DNA of 39,961 nt from Micromonospora solifontis (GCF_003725545.1 NZ_RJLN01000049.1:1-39961); one strand, 5' to 3'. Shown: positions 21,908 to 30,239, counted from the stretch's first letter. Translations and numbers: made by a program. The notes: generated by a model not told the origin, from the letters alone.

Positions 21908-23169
21908 CCGAGCCTGCCGCCACCACCCCCGCCCCGCCGCCCGTTGCCGGCCGCAACTGGGCGGGCAACGTCCACTACTCGGCCCGCGCCCGGCACCGGC
22001 CCACGACCCTGGACGAGGTGCGCCGGCTGGTGGCCCGCGCCGAGCGGGTCCGGGCGGTCGGCACCGGCCACTCGTTCAACCGGCTCGGCGACACCACCGG
22101 CGACCTGATCTCCCTGGCCGGGCTGCCGCCCACCGGTACGCTCGACCGGGACCGGGGCACCGTCACCGTCCCGGCCGGCCTGCGCTACGGCGACCTCGCC
22201 ACCCGGCTGCACACCGACGGGTACGCGGTGGCCAACCTCGCGTCGCTGCCGCACATCTCGGTGGCCGGCGCGGTCGCCACCGCCACCCACGGCTCGGGCC
22301 GGGCCAACGGCAACCTGGCCACCGGCGTGGCCGGGCTGGAGCTGGTCACCGCCGACGGCGAGCTGCTCACCGTGGACCGCACCGATCCCCGCTTCGCCGG
22401 GATGGTGGTCAACCTGGGTGCGCTGGGCGTGGTCACCCGGCTCACCCTCGACGTGGTGCCCACCTTCGCCATCCGGCAGTACGTCCGGCTCGGCCTGCCC
22501 CGTCACGCCCTGGACGCCGCGCTCGACGGCGCGTACAGCGCGAGTGTCTTCACCGACTGGCGCTCGGACCGGCTCGACCAGGTGTGGCTCAAGCGGCACG
22601 CCGACGAGCCGGCGCCCCCAGCGGACTGGCTCGGCACCCGCGCCGCGGACGCGCCGGTCCACCCGGTGCCCGGCATGCCGCCGGAGAACTGCACCATCCA
22701 GCTCGGCGAGGCCGGGCCGTGGCACGAGCGGCTGCCGCACTTCCGGCTCGGGTTCACCCCGAGCAGCGGCGACGAACTCCAGTCCGAGTGGCACGTCGGC
22801 CGCGCCGACGCCGCCGCGGCGCTCGCCGCGCTGGAGCCGGCCGCCGGGCGGATCGCCGCCGTGCTGCAGATCTGCGAGATACGTACGATCGCCGCCGACG
22901 ACCTGTGGCTCAGCCCCAACTACGAGCGGGACAGCGTCGCGCTGCACTTCACCTGGATCGGCGACCCGGCGGCGGTGGCGCCGGTGCTGACCGAGGTGGA
23001 GGAGCGGCTGGCGCCCTTCGCGCCGCGCCCGCACTGGGGCAAGCTCTTCGACCGCGACCCGGCCACCGGTTATCCCCGGTTCGACGACTTCCGCGCCCTG
23101 CTGCGCGAGTTCGACCCGGCCGGGAAGTTCCGCACCGACGAGTTGGACCGATACTTCGCCCGCGACTAG
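21904..23169 (+). CDS. Alditol oxidase / D-arabinono-1,4-lactone oxidase family flavoprotein
   Basis: This 421-residue protein matches the AldO-type branch of the vanillyl-alcohol oxidase family. RAVGTGHSFNRLGDTTGDL (about 50-68) contains His56, the residue that binds FAD covalently in AldO. The FAD domain continues with PHISVAGAVATATHGSG. The C-terminal substrate domain has CEIRTIAADDLWL, SVALHFTWIG and HWGKLF, equivalent to the catalytic Glu, His and Lys of Streptomyces AldO. Such enzymes oxidise polyols (xylitol, sorbitol) or aldonolactones with oxygen, giving hydrogen peroxide. It is a cytoplasmic enzyme. The GTG overlaps the preceding stop, and its TAG is shared with the convergent gene. 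Confidence 0.88.
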   Translation: MTEPAATTPAPPPVAGRNWAGNVHYSARARHRPTTLDEVRRLVARAERVRAVGTGHSFNRLGDTTGDLISLAGLPPTGTLDRDRGTVTVPAGLRYGDLATRLHTDGYAVANLASLPHISVAGAVATATHGSGRANGNLATGVAGLELVTADGELLTVDRTDPRFAGMVVNLGALGVVTRLTLDVVPTFAIRQYVRLGLPRHALDAALDGAYSASVFTDWRSDRLDQVWLKRHADEPAPPADWLGTRAADAPVHPVPGMPPENCTIQLGEAGPWHERLPHFRLGFTPSSGDELQSEWHVGRADAAAALAALEPAAGRIAAVLQICEIRTIAADDLWLSPNYERDSVALHFTWIGDPAAVAPVLTEVEERLAPFAPRPHWGKLFDRDPATGYPRFDDFRALLREFDPAGKFRTDELDRYFARD

Positions 23170-24308
23170 CGGCCGGCCCCGGCCGCCTGGTCGCGCAGGC
23201 TGCCGCGCTGCACCGCGCGGCTGATGTCGCTGGGCGAGACGATGCCGACCAGCCGCTGGTCGGTCACCACCAGGGCGCGACCGTCGGCGCACTCGCTGAG
23301 CCGGGGGAGCAGCTCGTTGAGCTGCTCGTCCGGGGAGGCGAGCACCAGCTCGTCGGCCCGGCAGGCCACCTCGGCCAGGGTGGTCGAGGCGCGGCGATCG
23401 GCCGGGATGCCGCGTACCCGGTCGAGGGTGACCAGGCCGACCGGCCGCCCCTGGTCGGTCAGCGGCAGCGCCGAGTGCCGGTACGCGAAGAGGTAGTGGT
23501 CGACGAAGTCAGCCACGGTCATGTCCCCGGAGGCGGTCTGCGGCTGCGGGGTCATCACGTCGGCGACGCGTACCCCGCGCAGGGCGCTGCCCATCCGGGC
23601 CTGCCGCTCCTCCATGCCGGCCGCGCCGATCAGGAACCAGCCGATCAGGGCGAGCCAGAGCCCGCCGATCCCCGCCCCGACCAGGAACCGCCACAGCCCG
23701 AAGGCGATCAGCACGATGCCGAGCACCCAGCCGGCGCGGGCGGCCACCACCGACGCCTTGGTCCGGTCCCCGGTGGCCTTCCACACCGCGGCCCGCAGCA
23801 GCCGCCCGCCGTCCAGCGGCGCGGCCGGCAGCACGTTGAAGATCGCCAGCAGCACGTTGATGCCGGCCAGCCAGGACAGCGCGCCGAGCAGCAGCCCGTG
23901 CACCCCGGCCACCGCGAGCAGCACGGCGACGGCCGCGAAGAAGAGCCCGATCAGCAGGCTCACCAGCGGCCCGACCCCGGCGATGCGCAGCTCGGCGCCC
24001 GGGTCCTTGGCCTCGCCCTTCAGCTCGGAGACCCCGCCGAACAGCCACAGCGTGATCCCCTCGACCTCGATCCCGTTGCGCTTGGCGATCACCGCGTGCG
24101 CCACCTCGTGGGCGAGCAGGCCGACGAAGAAGACCACCGCGGCGGCTAGCCCGGCCGCGCCGTACGCGAGGGCCGAGTGGCCGGGGTAGGAACGCGGGAA
24201 CAGGCTGGCCGACAGCGCCCAGGCGATCAGCAGGAAGATGACCAGGACGCTCCAGTTGACCCCGACGGGTACGCCCGCGACCCGGCCAAGCCGGAAACTC
24301 GCCCTCAT
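23166..24308 (-). CDS. Site-2 protease (M50) family membrane metalloprotease with CBS domains
   Basis: This 380-residue protein has six or so membrane helices with the zinc motif HEVAH (67-71) and the LDG motif NVLPAAPLDGGRL (about 158-170), where Asp completes the zinc site. Two CBS motifs follow (about 240-375: VADVMTPQPQTASGDMTVAD and VVTDQRLVGIVSPSDISRA). This build matches S2P/SpoIVFB-like proteases that cut membrane-embedded substrates such as anti-sigma factors; the CBS pair probably senses adenine nucleotides. The substrate is unknown. The ATG at 24308 lacks a ribosome site; TATGAC 6 bases upstream hints at a leaderless transcript. Its stop overlaps the convergent oxidase stop in CTAG. 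Confidence 0.9.
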   Translation of the reverse strand: MRASFRLGRVAGVPVGVNWSVLVIFLLIAWALSASLFPRSYPGHSALAYGAAGLAAAVVFFVGLLAHEVAHAVIAKRNGIEVEGITLWLFGGVSELKGEAKDPGAELRIAGVGPLVSLLIGLFFAAVAVLLAVAGVHGLLLGALSWLAGINVLLAIFNVLPAAPLDGGRLLRAAVWKATGDRTKASVVAARAGWVLGIVLIAFGLWRFLVGAGIGGLWLALIGWFLIGAAGMEERQARMGSALRGVRVADVMTPQPQTASGDMTVADFVDHYLFAYRHSALPLTDQGRPVGLVTLDRVRGIPADRRASTTLAEVACRADELVLASPDEQLNELLPRLSECADGRALVVTDQRLVGIVSPSDISRAVQRGSLRDQAAGAGR

Positions 24309-24387
24309 GGGTCTGTCATACCCGGCTATCCGTCCCCCATGCCAGGGCGGAAAGTCACGGGCGTGACCATCTGGGGACACCACATCA

Positions 24388-24414
24388 GTATGCAGTAGGT
24401 ATGCTGAAAGTATG
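24388..24414 (+). promoter_or_regulatory. Triple direct-repeat operator of the VapBC pair
   Basis: GTATG occurs at 24388, 24399 and 24410, exactly 11 bases apart, so all three lie on one face of the helix. The second copy forms the -10 box TATGCT (24400-24405), 6 bases before the ATG, and the third includes that start codon. Ribbon-helix-helix antitoxins bind such short direct repeats cooperatively. Confidence 0.6.
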
Positions 24415-24693
24415 ACGCGCCGCATCACCATCAGCCTGCCCGACGACGTGGCCGCGTACGTCGAGCGCACGCAGGGCAACACGTCCGGTTTCATCGCCGG
24501 AATCCTTCGCCGGAAGATGCGCGCCGACAGTCTCCGGGCGAGGTGGGCGCAGCTTGGTTATCTGGTCACCGACCAGGACGTGGAGCGGACGCGGGCTCGC
24601 TTGGCCGCCCAGCCGCCGATCAGCGACGAGCAGCACGCGCGGAACCTGGAGTGGCTGAGCCGGTTCGACGACGAGGGGACCGCTGGCGCATGA
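24412..24693 (+). CDS. Ribbon-helix-helix antitoxin of the VapBC pair
   Basis: This 93-residue protein starts with a ribbon-helix-helix DNA-binding motif: strand RRITISLPDDVAAYVER (3-19), turn GNTSGFIAGILRRKMRA (22-38). The C-terminal half (about 40-93, with PISDEQHARNLEWLSRFDDE) is acidic and probably wraps the toxin active site. It would repress its own promoter and neutralise the PIN toxin encoded immediately after, overlapping by ATGA. There is no Shine-Dalgarno sequence; a leaderless start is likely. It is divergent from the site-2 protease over 103 bases. Confidence 0.85.
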   Translation: MTRRITISLPDDVAAYVERTQGNTSGFIAGILRRKMRADSLRARWAQLGYLVTDQDVERTRARLAAQPPISDEQHARNLEWLSRFDDEGTAGA

Positions 24694-25106
24694 ACGGCCT
24701 TGTCCTCGACACCTCTGCCCTGCTCGCGTACGCATCGGGCACAAGTGTCGAGCCCGGTGCCATCCTGACCCTGGCCGAGGAGGATCCCGACCAGCAGGTG
24801 TGGATCCCGGCGCTCTGCCTCGGCCAGGCGCAGCTCGAACTGGCCGGCACTCCAGCGGCCGCCATGCTTGATCTTCTCTTCACGGCAGACCGGGACATCC
24901 AGGTCGCGGTCTATGACGCGGCGACCAGTCGGCGGGTGGCTAGGATCGCGGCCACGTTCTCCGTGCCGCTGGACGTCGCACACGCGGTCGCTACCGCGGT
25001 CCTCTATCGCTGCTACCTGGTCACCGGGGACCGAAAGGTGGTCGAGGCGGCGGCACCGCCCGGTTTGGAAATCCTCGACATCAGCGAAACCTGGGCTCGG
25101 GGATAG
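24690..25106 (+). CDS. VapC-type PIN-domain toxin
   Basis: This 138-residue protein is a PIN ribonuclease: LVLDTSALLAY with Asp7, an acidic position in LGQAQLE (Glu50), Asp95 in SVPLDVAHAVATA and Asp114 in YLVTGDRKVVE. These four acidic residues hold the catalytic metal. VapC toxins cut tRNA or rRNA until bound by the antitoxin. It starts inside the antitoxin stop (ATGA at 24690), the usual translational coupling. The ending GLEILDISETWARG is like other short PIN toxins. The prolyl oligopeptidase follows after 7 bases on the same strand. Confidence 0.88.
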   Translation: MNGLVLDTSALLAYASGTSVEPGAILTLAEEDPDQQVWIPALCLGQAQLELAGTPAAAMLDLLFTADRDIQVAVYDAATSRRVARIAATFSVPLDVAHAVATAVLYRCYLVTGDRKVVEAAAPPGLEILDISETWARG

Positions 25107-25113
25107 TGGCGAG

Positions 25114-27222
25114 GTGGCGACAGGCATCGATGAGGATCCGTACCTCTGGCTGGAAGATCTTGATGGTGCGGACGCTGCCGGATGGGTGCGGGACCGCAAC
25201 GCGGAAACCGTCGCCGCGCTGACCGGGGGCGAGCGGTTCGCCGCCCTGCGGGACGAGATCCGGCAGGTGCTCGACGCCGAGGACCGCATTCCCTACCCGG
25301 GCTGGCGCGGGGACCGCTACTACTACAACTTCTGGCAGGACGCCGCGCATCCCCGTGGGCTCTGGCGCCGGACCACCGTTGACCAGTACCGGCGGCGCGA
25401 GCCGGAGTGGGACGTGCTGCTCGACGTCGACGCGTTGGCCGCCGACGAGGGGGAGAACTGGGTCTGGAGCGACGTGACGGTGCTGCGGCCCGACTACCGG
25501 CGCTGCCTGGTCAGCCTGTCCCGGGGCGGTGCGGACGCGGTGGTGGTGCGCGAGTTCGACCTGGTTCGCCGGGCCTTCGTCGAGGACGGCTTCACCCTTC
25601 CCGAGGGCAAGAGCGGGGTCTGCTGGATCGACGCTGATCACATCTACGTGGCCACCGACTTCGGGCCCGGTTCGCTGACCACGTCGGGGTATGCGCGGAT
25701 CGCCAAACGATGGCGGCGGGGCACCCCGCTGTCCGAGGCCGAGGTCGTCTGCGAGGGCCGCGCGGACGACCTCGTCGTGTACGCCTCGCACGACCGGACG
25801 CCCGGCTACGAGCGCGACTTCGTGGGCCGCATCCTGGACTTCTACCGCAGTGAGCACCACCTGCTGACCGAGGCGGGCGAGCGGATCCGGATCGCCGTGC
25901 CGGAGGACGCCCAGTGGGACGTGCACCGGGAGTGGCTGGTGATCCGTTTGCGCTCACCATGGGCGGTGGGTGATGCGACCTATCCCGCGGGCGCCCTGCT
26001 GGCGACCCGCTTCGACGCCTTCCTCGCCGGTGTGCGGGAGCTGGTGGTGCTCTTCCGGCCGGAGGCGCGCACGGCGTTCAACGGTTACGCCTGGACCCGG
26101 AACCATCTGATCCTGGCCACCCTCGCCGACGTGCGGAGCCGGCTGGAGGTGCTGACGCCGGGCGAGACGGGCTGGCGGCGGGAGCCGCTCGCTGGGGTGC
26201 CGGCGGATGAGCACAGCTCGATCGTGGAAACGGACCCGGACCTCGGGGATGACTTCCTGCTCGCCTCGGAAGGGTTCCTCCAACCGGCGACGCTGCGGCT
26301 CGGGCGGGTCGGCGGTGCCGTCGAGATTCTCAAGCGGGAGCCCGCGTTCTTCGACGCGGGCGGCCTGACGGTACGCCAGTTCTTCGCCACCTCGGCCGAC
26401 GGCACGCGGGTGCCGTACTTCGTGGTGGGAAACCCCGACGGGCCCGGCGGCCCGGCGCTGCTCACCGGCTACGGCGGATATGAGGTATCCATGACACCGG
26501 GCTACGACGGGGTCGTCGGCCGGGGTTGGCTGGCCCGGGGCGGAACGTACGTCATGGCGAACATCCGCGGCGGTGGGGAGTACGGGCCCGAGTGGCACCG
26601 CGCGGCGATGCGGGAGAACCGGCCCCGGGCGTACGAGGACTTCGCCGCGGTGGCGGCCGACCTGGTCGAGCGGGGGATCACCACGCCGGCGCGGCTCGGC
26701 ATCGAGGGTGGCAGCAACGGTGGGCTGCTGATGGGGGCGATGCTGACCCGCTACCCGGCGTCCTTCGGCGCCGTCGTCGCGCACGTGCCGGTGCTGGACA
26801 TGCGGCGCTATCACCGGCTGCTGGCCGGCGCCTCGTGGATGGCCGAGTACGGCGACCCGGACCGGGAGGCGGACTGGGCCTACCTGCGGGAATACTCGCC
26901 GTACCACAACATCCGCAGCGAGCTCGCGTACCCGCCGGTGCTGCTCGTCACCTCCACCCGCGACGATCGGGTGCATCCGGGGCACGCCCGCAAGATGGCG
27001 GCCCGGCTGCGTGAGCACGGCCACGACGTGTCCTACTACGAGAACGTCGAGGGCGGGCACGGCGCCGCCGCCAACAACGAGCAGCGCGCGTTCATCTCGG
27101 CGCTGACGCTGGAGTTCCTCTGGCGGAAGCTGACCGAGCCGCCGCGCGCCGCCCCACCACGCCAGGGGTCGCCGGACGACGCGGACGAGCGGGCCGCCCG
27201 CAAAATCCACCGGTCGAGCTGA
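25114..27222 (+). CDS. Prolyl oligopeptidase family serine peptidase (S9A)
   Basis: This 702-residue protein opens with the family start DEDPYLWLEDLDG and WVRDRNAETV, followed by a propeller domain (to about 430) and a C-terminal alpha/beta hydrolase domain. The catalytic triad is visible: Ser in IEGGSNGGLLMGA (about 534), Asp in TSTRDDRVHPGHARKM (about 617) and His in VEGGHGAAANNE (about 649). It should cleave short peptides after Pro; the propeller excludes large proteins. No signal peptide, so probably cytoplasmic. The GTG at 25114 has GGGGAT and GGCGAG nearby; the start matches the conserved N-terminus. The 7-base gap suggests it can be read from the VapBC promoter, though a separate promoter is possible. 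Confidence 0.92.
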   Translation: MATGIDEDPYLWLEDLDGADAAGWVRDRNAETVAALTGGERFAALRDEIRQVLDAEDRIPYPGWRGDRYYYNFWQDAAHPRGLWRRTTVDQYRRREPEWDVLLDVDALAADEGENWVWSDVTVLRPDYRRCLVSLSRGGADAVVVREFDLVRRAFVEDGFTLPEGKSGVCWIDADHIYVATDFGPGSLTTSGYARIAKRWRRGTPLSEAEVVCEGRADDLVVYASHDRTPGYERDFVGRILDFYRSEHHLLTEAGERIRIAVPEDAQWDVHREWLVIRLRSPWAVGDATYPAGALLATRFDAFLAGVRELVVLFRPEARTAFNGYAWTRNHLILATLADVRSRLEVLTPGETGWRREPLAGVPADEHSSIVETDPDLGDDFLLASEGFLQPATLRLGRVGGAVEILKREPAFFDAGGLTVRQFFATSADGTRVPYFVVGNPDGPGGPALLTGYGGYEVSMTPGYDGVVGRGWLARGGTYVMANIRGGGEYGPEWHRAAMRENRPRAYEDFAAVAADLVERGITTPARLGIEGGSNGGLLMGAMLTRYPASFGAVVAHVPVLDMRRYHRLLAGASWMAEYGDPDREADWAYLREYSPYHNIRSELAYPPVLLVTSTRDDRVHPGHARKMAARLREHGHDVSYYENVEGGHGAAANNEQRAFISALTLEFLWRKLTEPPRAAPPRQGSPDDADERAARKIHRSS

Positions 27223-27384
27223 AGGCGCTCCAGGCGCAGGGCAAGACCCTGCTCAACGGTCTACGCCGGCAGCTCGCGGAGCGCCGGGCTTGCGCGCGAG
27301 GCCGAACTGGCGAGCTCAGCTCCGACCGCTCCGCGCCAGGCGCGGGGTGGGTATGGACGGGCGAGCATCACGCCTCGGTCGAAC

Positions 27385-27591
27385 CTAGTGATCGAGCTTC
27401 CTTCGTTTGACGCTCTGGACAAAGCGTGACCACGCCTTTGGTTCGAAGGCGAGGACCGTACCTTCGCGGTCCTTGCTGTCCCGCACGCCGACCTTGCCCG
27501 CCAGATTGTCGGCAACCTCGATGCAGTCGCCGGAGCCGTTGCTGCGGGTGCTCTTGCGCCAGGTCACCGGGGCCTGGTTGACCTCTTCCAC
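27385..27591 (-). CDS. DUF397 domain protein
   Basis: This 68-residue protein shows the DUF397 signature VTWRKSTRSNGSGDCIEVAD (9-28) and VGVRDSKDREGTVLAFEPKA with the following WSRFVQSV. These actinobacterial proteins nearly always lie next to an XRE regulator with a DUF5753 domain, as here, and in Streptomyces such pairs (for example BldB/WhiJ-type loci) affect development. One model is that the small protein antagonises the regulator. The GTG at 27591 has AGAGGAC about 7 bases upstream; the gene begins 13 bases after the regulator stop, so they form an operon. Confidence 0.93.
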   Translation of the reverse strand: MEEVNQAPVTWRKSTRSNGSGDCIEVADNLAGKVGVRDSKDREGTVLAFEPKAWSRFVQSVKRRKLDH

Positions 27592-27604
27592 CCGCGCCGT
27601 CCTC

Positions 27605-28441
27605 TCAAAGCTGGTCGATCGCCCCCTGGATCAGGTCGCGCGACTTCCGGGCACTGGCCGCCGTGGCGACCAGGTGCTCGAAGACGCGGCTGTACTCCCT
27701 GACCTGTTGGCCTTCGAGATAGAGGCTACCCGCGCGGGTTTCGACATAGACGACCCCCGGATCGGCTGGCTCCGGGAAGGACAGCACGCTGAAGGCACTG
27801 CCCATTGACCCGTACTCGCCTGCGCCGAAGGTCAGGATCTGGATCGTGCGGCCAGGCCGCTCTGCCTCTTCGGCCAGCCGCCGCAACTGCGCCTTGAACG
27901 CCTCGGCTCCACCGACCGGTCTCCGCAGGGTCGCCTCGTCCAGCACCACCCAGAGCTTTGGGGGAGTGGCGGAGTTCTGGCGGCGCATCCGCAGCTCAAC
28001 CCGCCGGTCTACCTCTTCGCTGGGCGCGTCTGGATGCTCAGCGCGGATGACCGCGCGGGCATAGTCGGCCGTTTGCAGAAGACCCGGCACCAGTTGCGGC
28101 TGGAAGGCGCGGATCTCCGCCGCCTCCGCTTCCAGTCCGACGTAGACCTCGAACCAGTCCGGCAGTACGTCGTCGTACGCCTGCCACCAGCCGCGCTTGC
28201 GGGCGTCCCGGGCGACCTGGACGAGCGCATCAACCTCGTCGCCCTCGACGCCGTACAGCTCAAGGAGCCCGCGGGCGACCGGCGGCATGACGGAGACCTG
28301 GGCATTTTCGATGCGGCTCAGCGCCGACTTCGAGATGCCTACCTCCTTGGCGGCCTGGTCTGCGGTCATACCGGTCTGCTCGCGGAGGCGCCGCAGCGCG
28401 GCGGCCAGGCGTCGACGTCGGACGGTCGGACTTCCAGTCAT
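27605..28441 (-). CDS. XRE-family regulator with DUF5753 domain (WhiJ-like)
   Basis: This 278-residue protein has an N-terminal XRE helix-turn-helix (about 10-70: RRLREQTGMTADQAAKEVGI then SKSALSRIENAQ) and a DUF5753 C-terminal domain (about 95-275) recognised by YVGLEAEAAEIRAFQPQLVP, GLLQTADYARAVIRAEHPDA and the ending SRDLIQGAIDQL. This is the WhiJ-like regulator class of actinomycetes. It likely controls its own promoter and is modulated by the DUF397 partner downstream. The ATG at 28441 is preferred because sequence before it does not look coding. Upstream palindromes (CTCCC-TAATC-GGGAG at 28485-28499 and TTGCGCAA at 28500-28507) are operator candidates. Confidence 0.92.
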   Translation of the reverse strand: MTGSPTVRRRRLAAALRRLREQTGMTADQAAKEVGISKSALSRIENAQVSVMPPVARGLLELYGVEGDEVDALVQVARDARKRGWWQAYDDVLPDWFEVYVGLEAEAAEIRAFQPQLVPGLLQTADYARAVIRAEHPDAPSEEVDRRVELRMRRQNSATPPKLWVVLDEATLRRPVGGAEAFKAQLRRLAEEAERPGRTIQILTFGAGEYGSMGSAFSVLSFPEPADPGVVYVETRAGSLYLEGQQVREYSRVFEHLVATAASARKSRDLIQGAIDQL

Positions 28442-28716
28442 GGCTGTCAGTGTCGCCGAACCGGACTGACTTCGCAACGACACGCTCCCTAATCGGGAGT
28501 TGCGCAAAGGGTCTGATCCGTCGCACGATGAGTGAGGCTACGGATCGCCTGAGTTACACGGTGCGCTCGGGTTCCGGGCTGTTCGACGGGCCCTGCTGGC
28601 GTACTGCTGATCTCAGGCTGCGGTGGCAGGTGCCGGGGTGGGTCCGCCGGTGCGCGGCGGGCCGACGGGCCCGCCCTTCCACGGTTCGATCTCGACGGTG
28701 AGAGGCAGGTCCTGTC

Positions 28717-29031
28717 ATGCGCGTGTTTCTCCGGCGTGCCCGGCGTCGCCAGCGGTCGGTCCTCGGGTCGACCTGCTACCGCTCGGCCGCCTACCATCCG
28801 CTGCGCCCGTGGCAGGTGCGTGAGCGGCGGTTCCGGCCCACCCCGCTCGGCCGGCGCGGGCTCGACCCGGGGGAGGTGCGGGAATTCCTCGACCGGGTCG
28901 CCGGTGACCTGGCCGCCGTCTACGACGCGCTCGCCGAGAGCCGCCGGGAGACCGACCGGATCAAGACCGCGCTGCACCGCTGGCAGTCCGAGCAGGCCCG
29001 GGCCCGCCTGGAGCGGAGCGCGGGCCGGTGA
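28717..29031 (+). CDS. Short DivIVA-domain-like protein
   Basis: This 104-residue protein has a very basic N-terminus (MRVFLRRARRRQRS) and a core like a DivIVA N-terminal domain: RERRFRPTPLGRRGLDPGEV followed by REFLDRVAGDLAAVYDALAE and a coiled-coil-like helix of about 40 residues (SRRETDRIKTALHRWQSEQ). DivIVA domains usually read FxxxxRGYDxxEVD; here the equivalent is LGRRGLDPGEVREFLD. The protein stops soon after the first coiled coil, so it would be a minimal form. AGAGGCAGG precedes the ATG. The stop overlaps the GTG of the next gene (GTGA), indicating a coupled two-gene unit. Confidence 0.75.
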   Translation: MRVFLRRARRRQRSVLGSTCYRSAAYHPLRPWQVRERRFRPTPLGRRGLDPGEVREFLDRVAGDLAAVYDALAESRRETDRIKTALHRWQSEQARARLERSAGR

Positions 29032-29282
29032 GCGAACGTTGGGTCATCCACCTGCCGGTGGTCGTCAGCGACCTGGCCTCCGCGCAGCGGCTCGCCCGGG
29101 TGGTGGCGCACTGGACCCACGTCCTGCCGCAGACCGAACCCGGCGGCACGACCGTCTCCCCGGAGGACGAGCAGAACGTCCGCCACTGGGCCTTCTGCGA
29201 CCGGCTGCTGCCCGGCGGGCAGCGTTGCCTGCTCCGCCCCGACCATGACGGCGAATGCTCCCGCCGGTTCCGGTTGCGGTGA
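29028..29282 (+). CDS. Small Cys/His-containing protein coupled to the DivIVA-like gene
   Basis: This 84-residue protein begins WVIHLPVVVSDLASAQRLAR and has a C-terminal cluster FCDRLLPGGQRCLLRPDHDG followed by ECS: three Cys and one His, spaced as a small treble-clef or knuckle that might bind zinc. I do not recognise a named family. Its GTG overlaps the preceding stop as GTGA, so both proteins are made from one message. A 7-base-pair hairpin (CGGCCTG/CAGGCCG, 29287-29309) just past the stop may be a weak terminator. Confidence 0.65.
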   Translation: MSERWVIHLPVVVSDLASAQRLARVVAHWTHVLPQTEPGGTTVSPEDEQNVRHWAFCDRLLPGGQRCLLRPDHDGECSRRFRLR

Positions 29283-29346
29283 GCGCCGGCCTGTCCGCCC
29301 GGCAGGCCGACCCGGTCGAAGCGGCCCTGCCGCCCCGCCTGGCCGC

Positions 29347-30198
29347 TCAGCGACGGCGGGGGGCCTCGCTGACCACGGTGGGGGAGTACTCGTTGGCCGC
29401 CTCGACCGCCCATTCGAGCGCGAAGTCGGCCTCCTCCTCCCAGCCCGGCTCGCCGCCGACGAAGTGCGACCGGCCGGGGAACTCCCGGTAGCTGGTGATC
29501 GCGTTGGAGCCCCGGTAGAGGTTGGCGTTGCTGGACACCACCGACGGGGGCACCACGTGGTCCTCGCCGCCGGCGGTCAGCAGCAGCGGGGCCCGATCCT
29601 CCCGCTTGGTGTCCACCTTCGTGGCCGCGTCCGGGTTCAGGTTGGCGAACGCCGCCTCGAACAGGACGTGACCCGCGCCGGGTACGGCGTACCGCTCCCA
29701 GGCGGCGTCCGACTCCTCCTGGCTGATCGTGTTGCCGAAGGAGTACCGGAACTCCTCGCGGGTGAACGGCACCGCGCGATGGCGGTTGGCCGGGTTGTGC
29801 AGGATCGAGTACGAGGAGCGCAACGTGGCGAGCGGCAGCTTCACCACGCCCTTGATCTGGGCGGGGTGGATGGCGACCCCGGCGGCGCCGAGCCCCCGGT
29901 CGACCAGCAGTTGGGTGATCAGCCCGCCGAACGAGTGCCCCATGATGATCGGCGGCCGGGGCAGGTCCCGGATGATCGCCGCGTAGTGGTCGACGATGTT
30001 GCTGATCCGCTGGTCGGCGATCGGGCTCGGGTCCGCCCGGAGCTGTTCGACCTCCCGGTCCATGCCGGGCCAGGCCGGGGTGAGCACCCGGAAGCCGCGC
30101 GCCGCGTACCGGTCGACCCACTTCTCCCAGCTGCGCGAGGTCATCCAGAGTCCGTGGATCAGCACGATCGTGTCGACCCGTCCCGTCGGTACCCCCAT
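29347..30198 (-). CDS. Alpha/beta-hydrolase
   Basis: This 283-residue protein has the alpha/beta-hydrolase pattern: IVLIHGLWMTSRSWEKWVDR (oxyanion HG at 15-16), nucleophile elbow GHSFGG with Ser89, Asp in LTAGGEDHVVPPSVV (about 222) and His in FPGRSHFVGGEPGW (about 253). It probably hydrolyses an ester or amide; the long cap region with FTREEFRYSFGNTISQEESD is seen in many actinobacterial proteins of unknown substrate. No signal peptide. The ATG at 30198 follows GGGGGAA. It lies 41 bases after the TetR stop on the same strand, so it may share that promoter. Confidence 0.87.
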   Translation of the reverse strand: MGVPTGRVDTIVLIHGLWMTSRSWEKWVDRYAARGFRVLTPAWPGMDREVEQLRADPSPIADQRISNIVDHYAAIIRDLPRPPIIMGHSFGGLITQLLVDRGLGAAGVAIHPAQIKGVVKLPLATLRSSYSILHNPANRHRAVPFTREEFRYSFGNTISQEESDAAWERYAVPGAGHVLFEAAFANLNPDAATKVDTKREDRAPLLLTAGGEDHVVPPSVVSSNANLYRGSNAITSYREFPGRSHFVGGEPGWEEEADFALEWAVEAANEYSPTVVSEAPRRR

Positions 30199-30239
30199 GG
30201 CCGTTCCCCCGTTCGGTCGCCCTCGGACGAGTGCGTCGG

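Noticed and set aside
23166..23169. Shared CTAG stop of the alditol oxidase and the site-2 protease
   Set aside because: Convergent genes sharing a palindromic stop are compact but not unusual, so it was not raised as a finding.
27123..27410. Open frame reading VELKALQAQGKTLLNGLRRQ across the end of the prolyl oligopeptidase
   Set aside because: It looks helical but has no start of its own, overlaps the end of a well-supported gene and continues into sequence without coding character. It may be a gene remnant, but I cannot support it.
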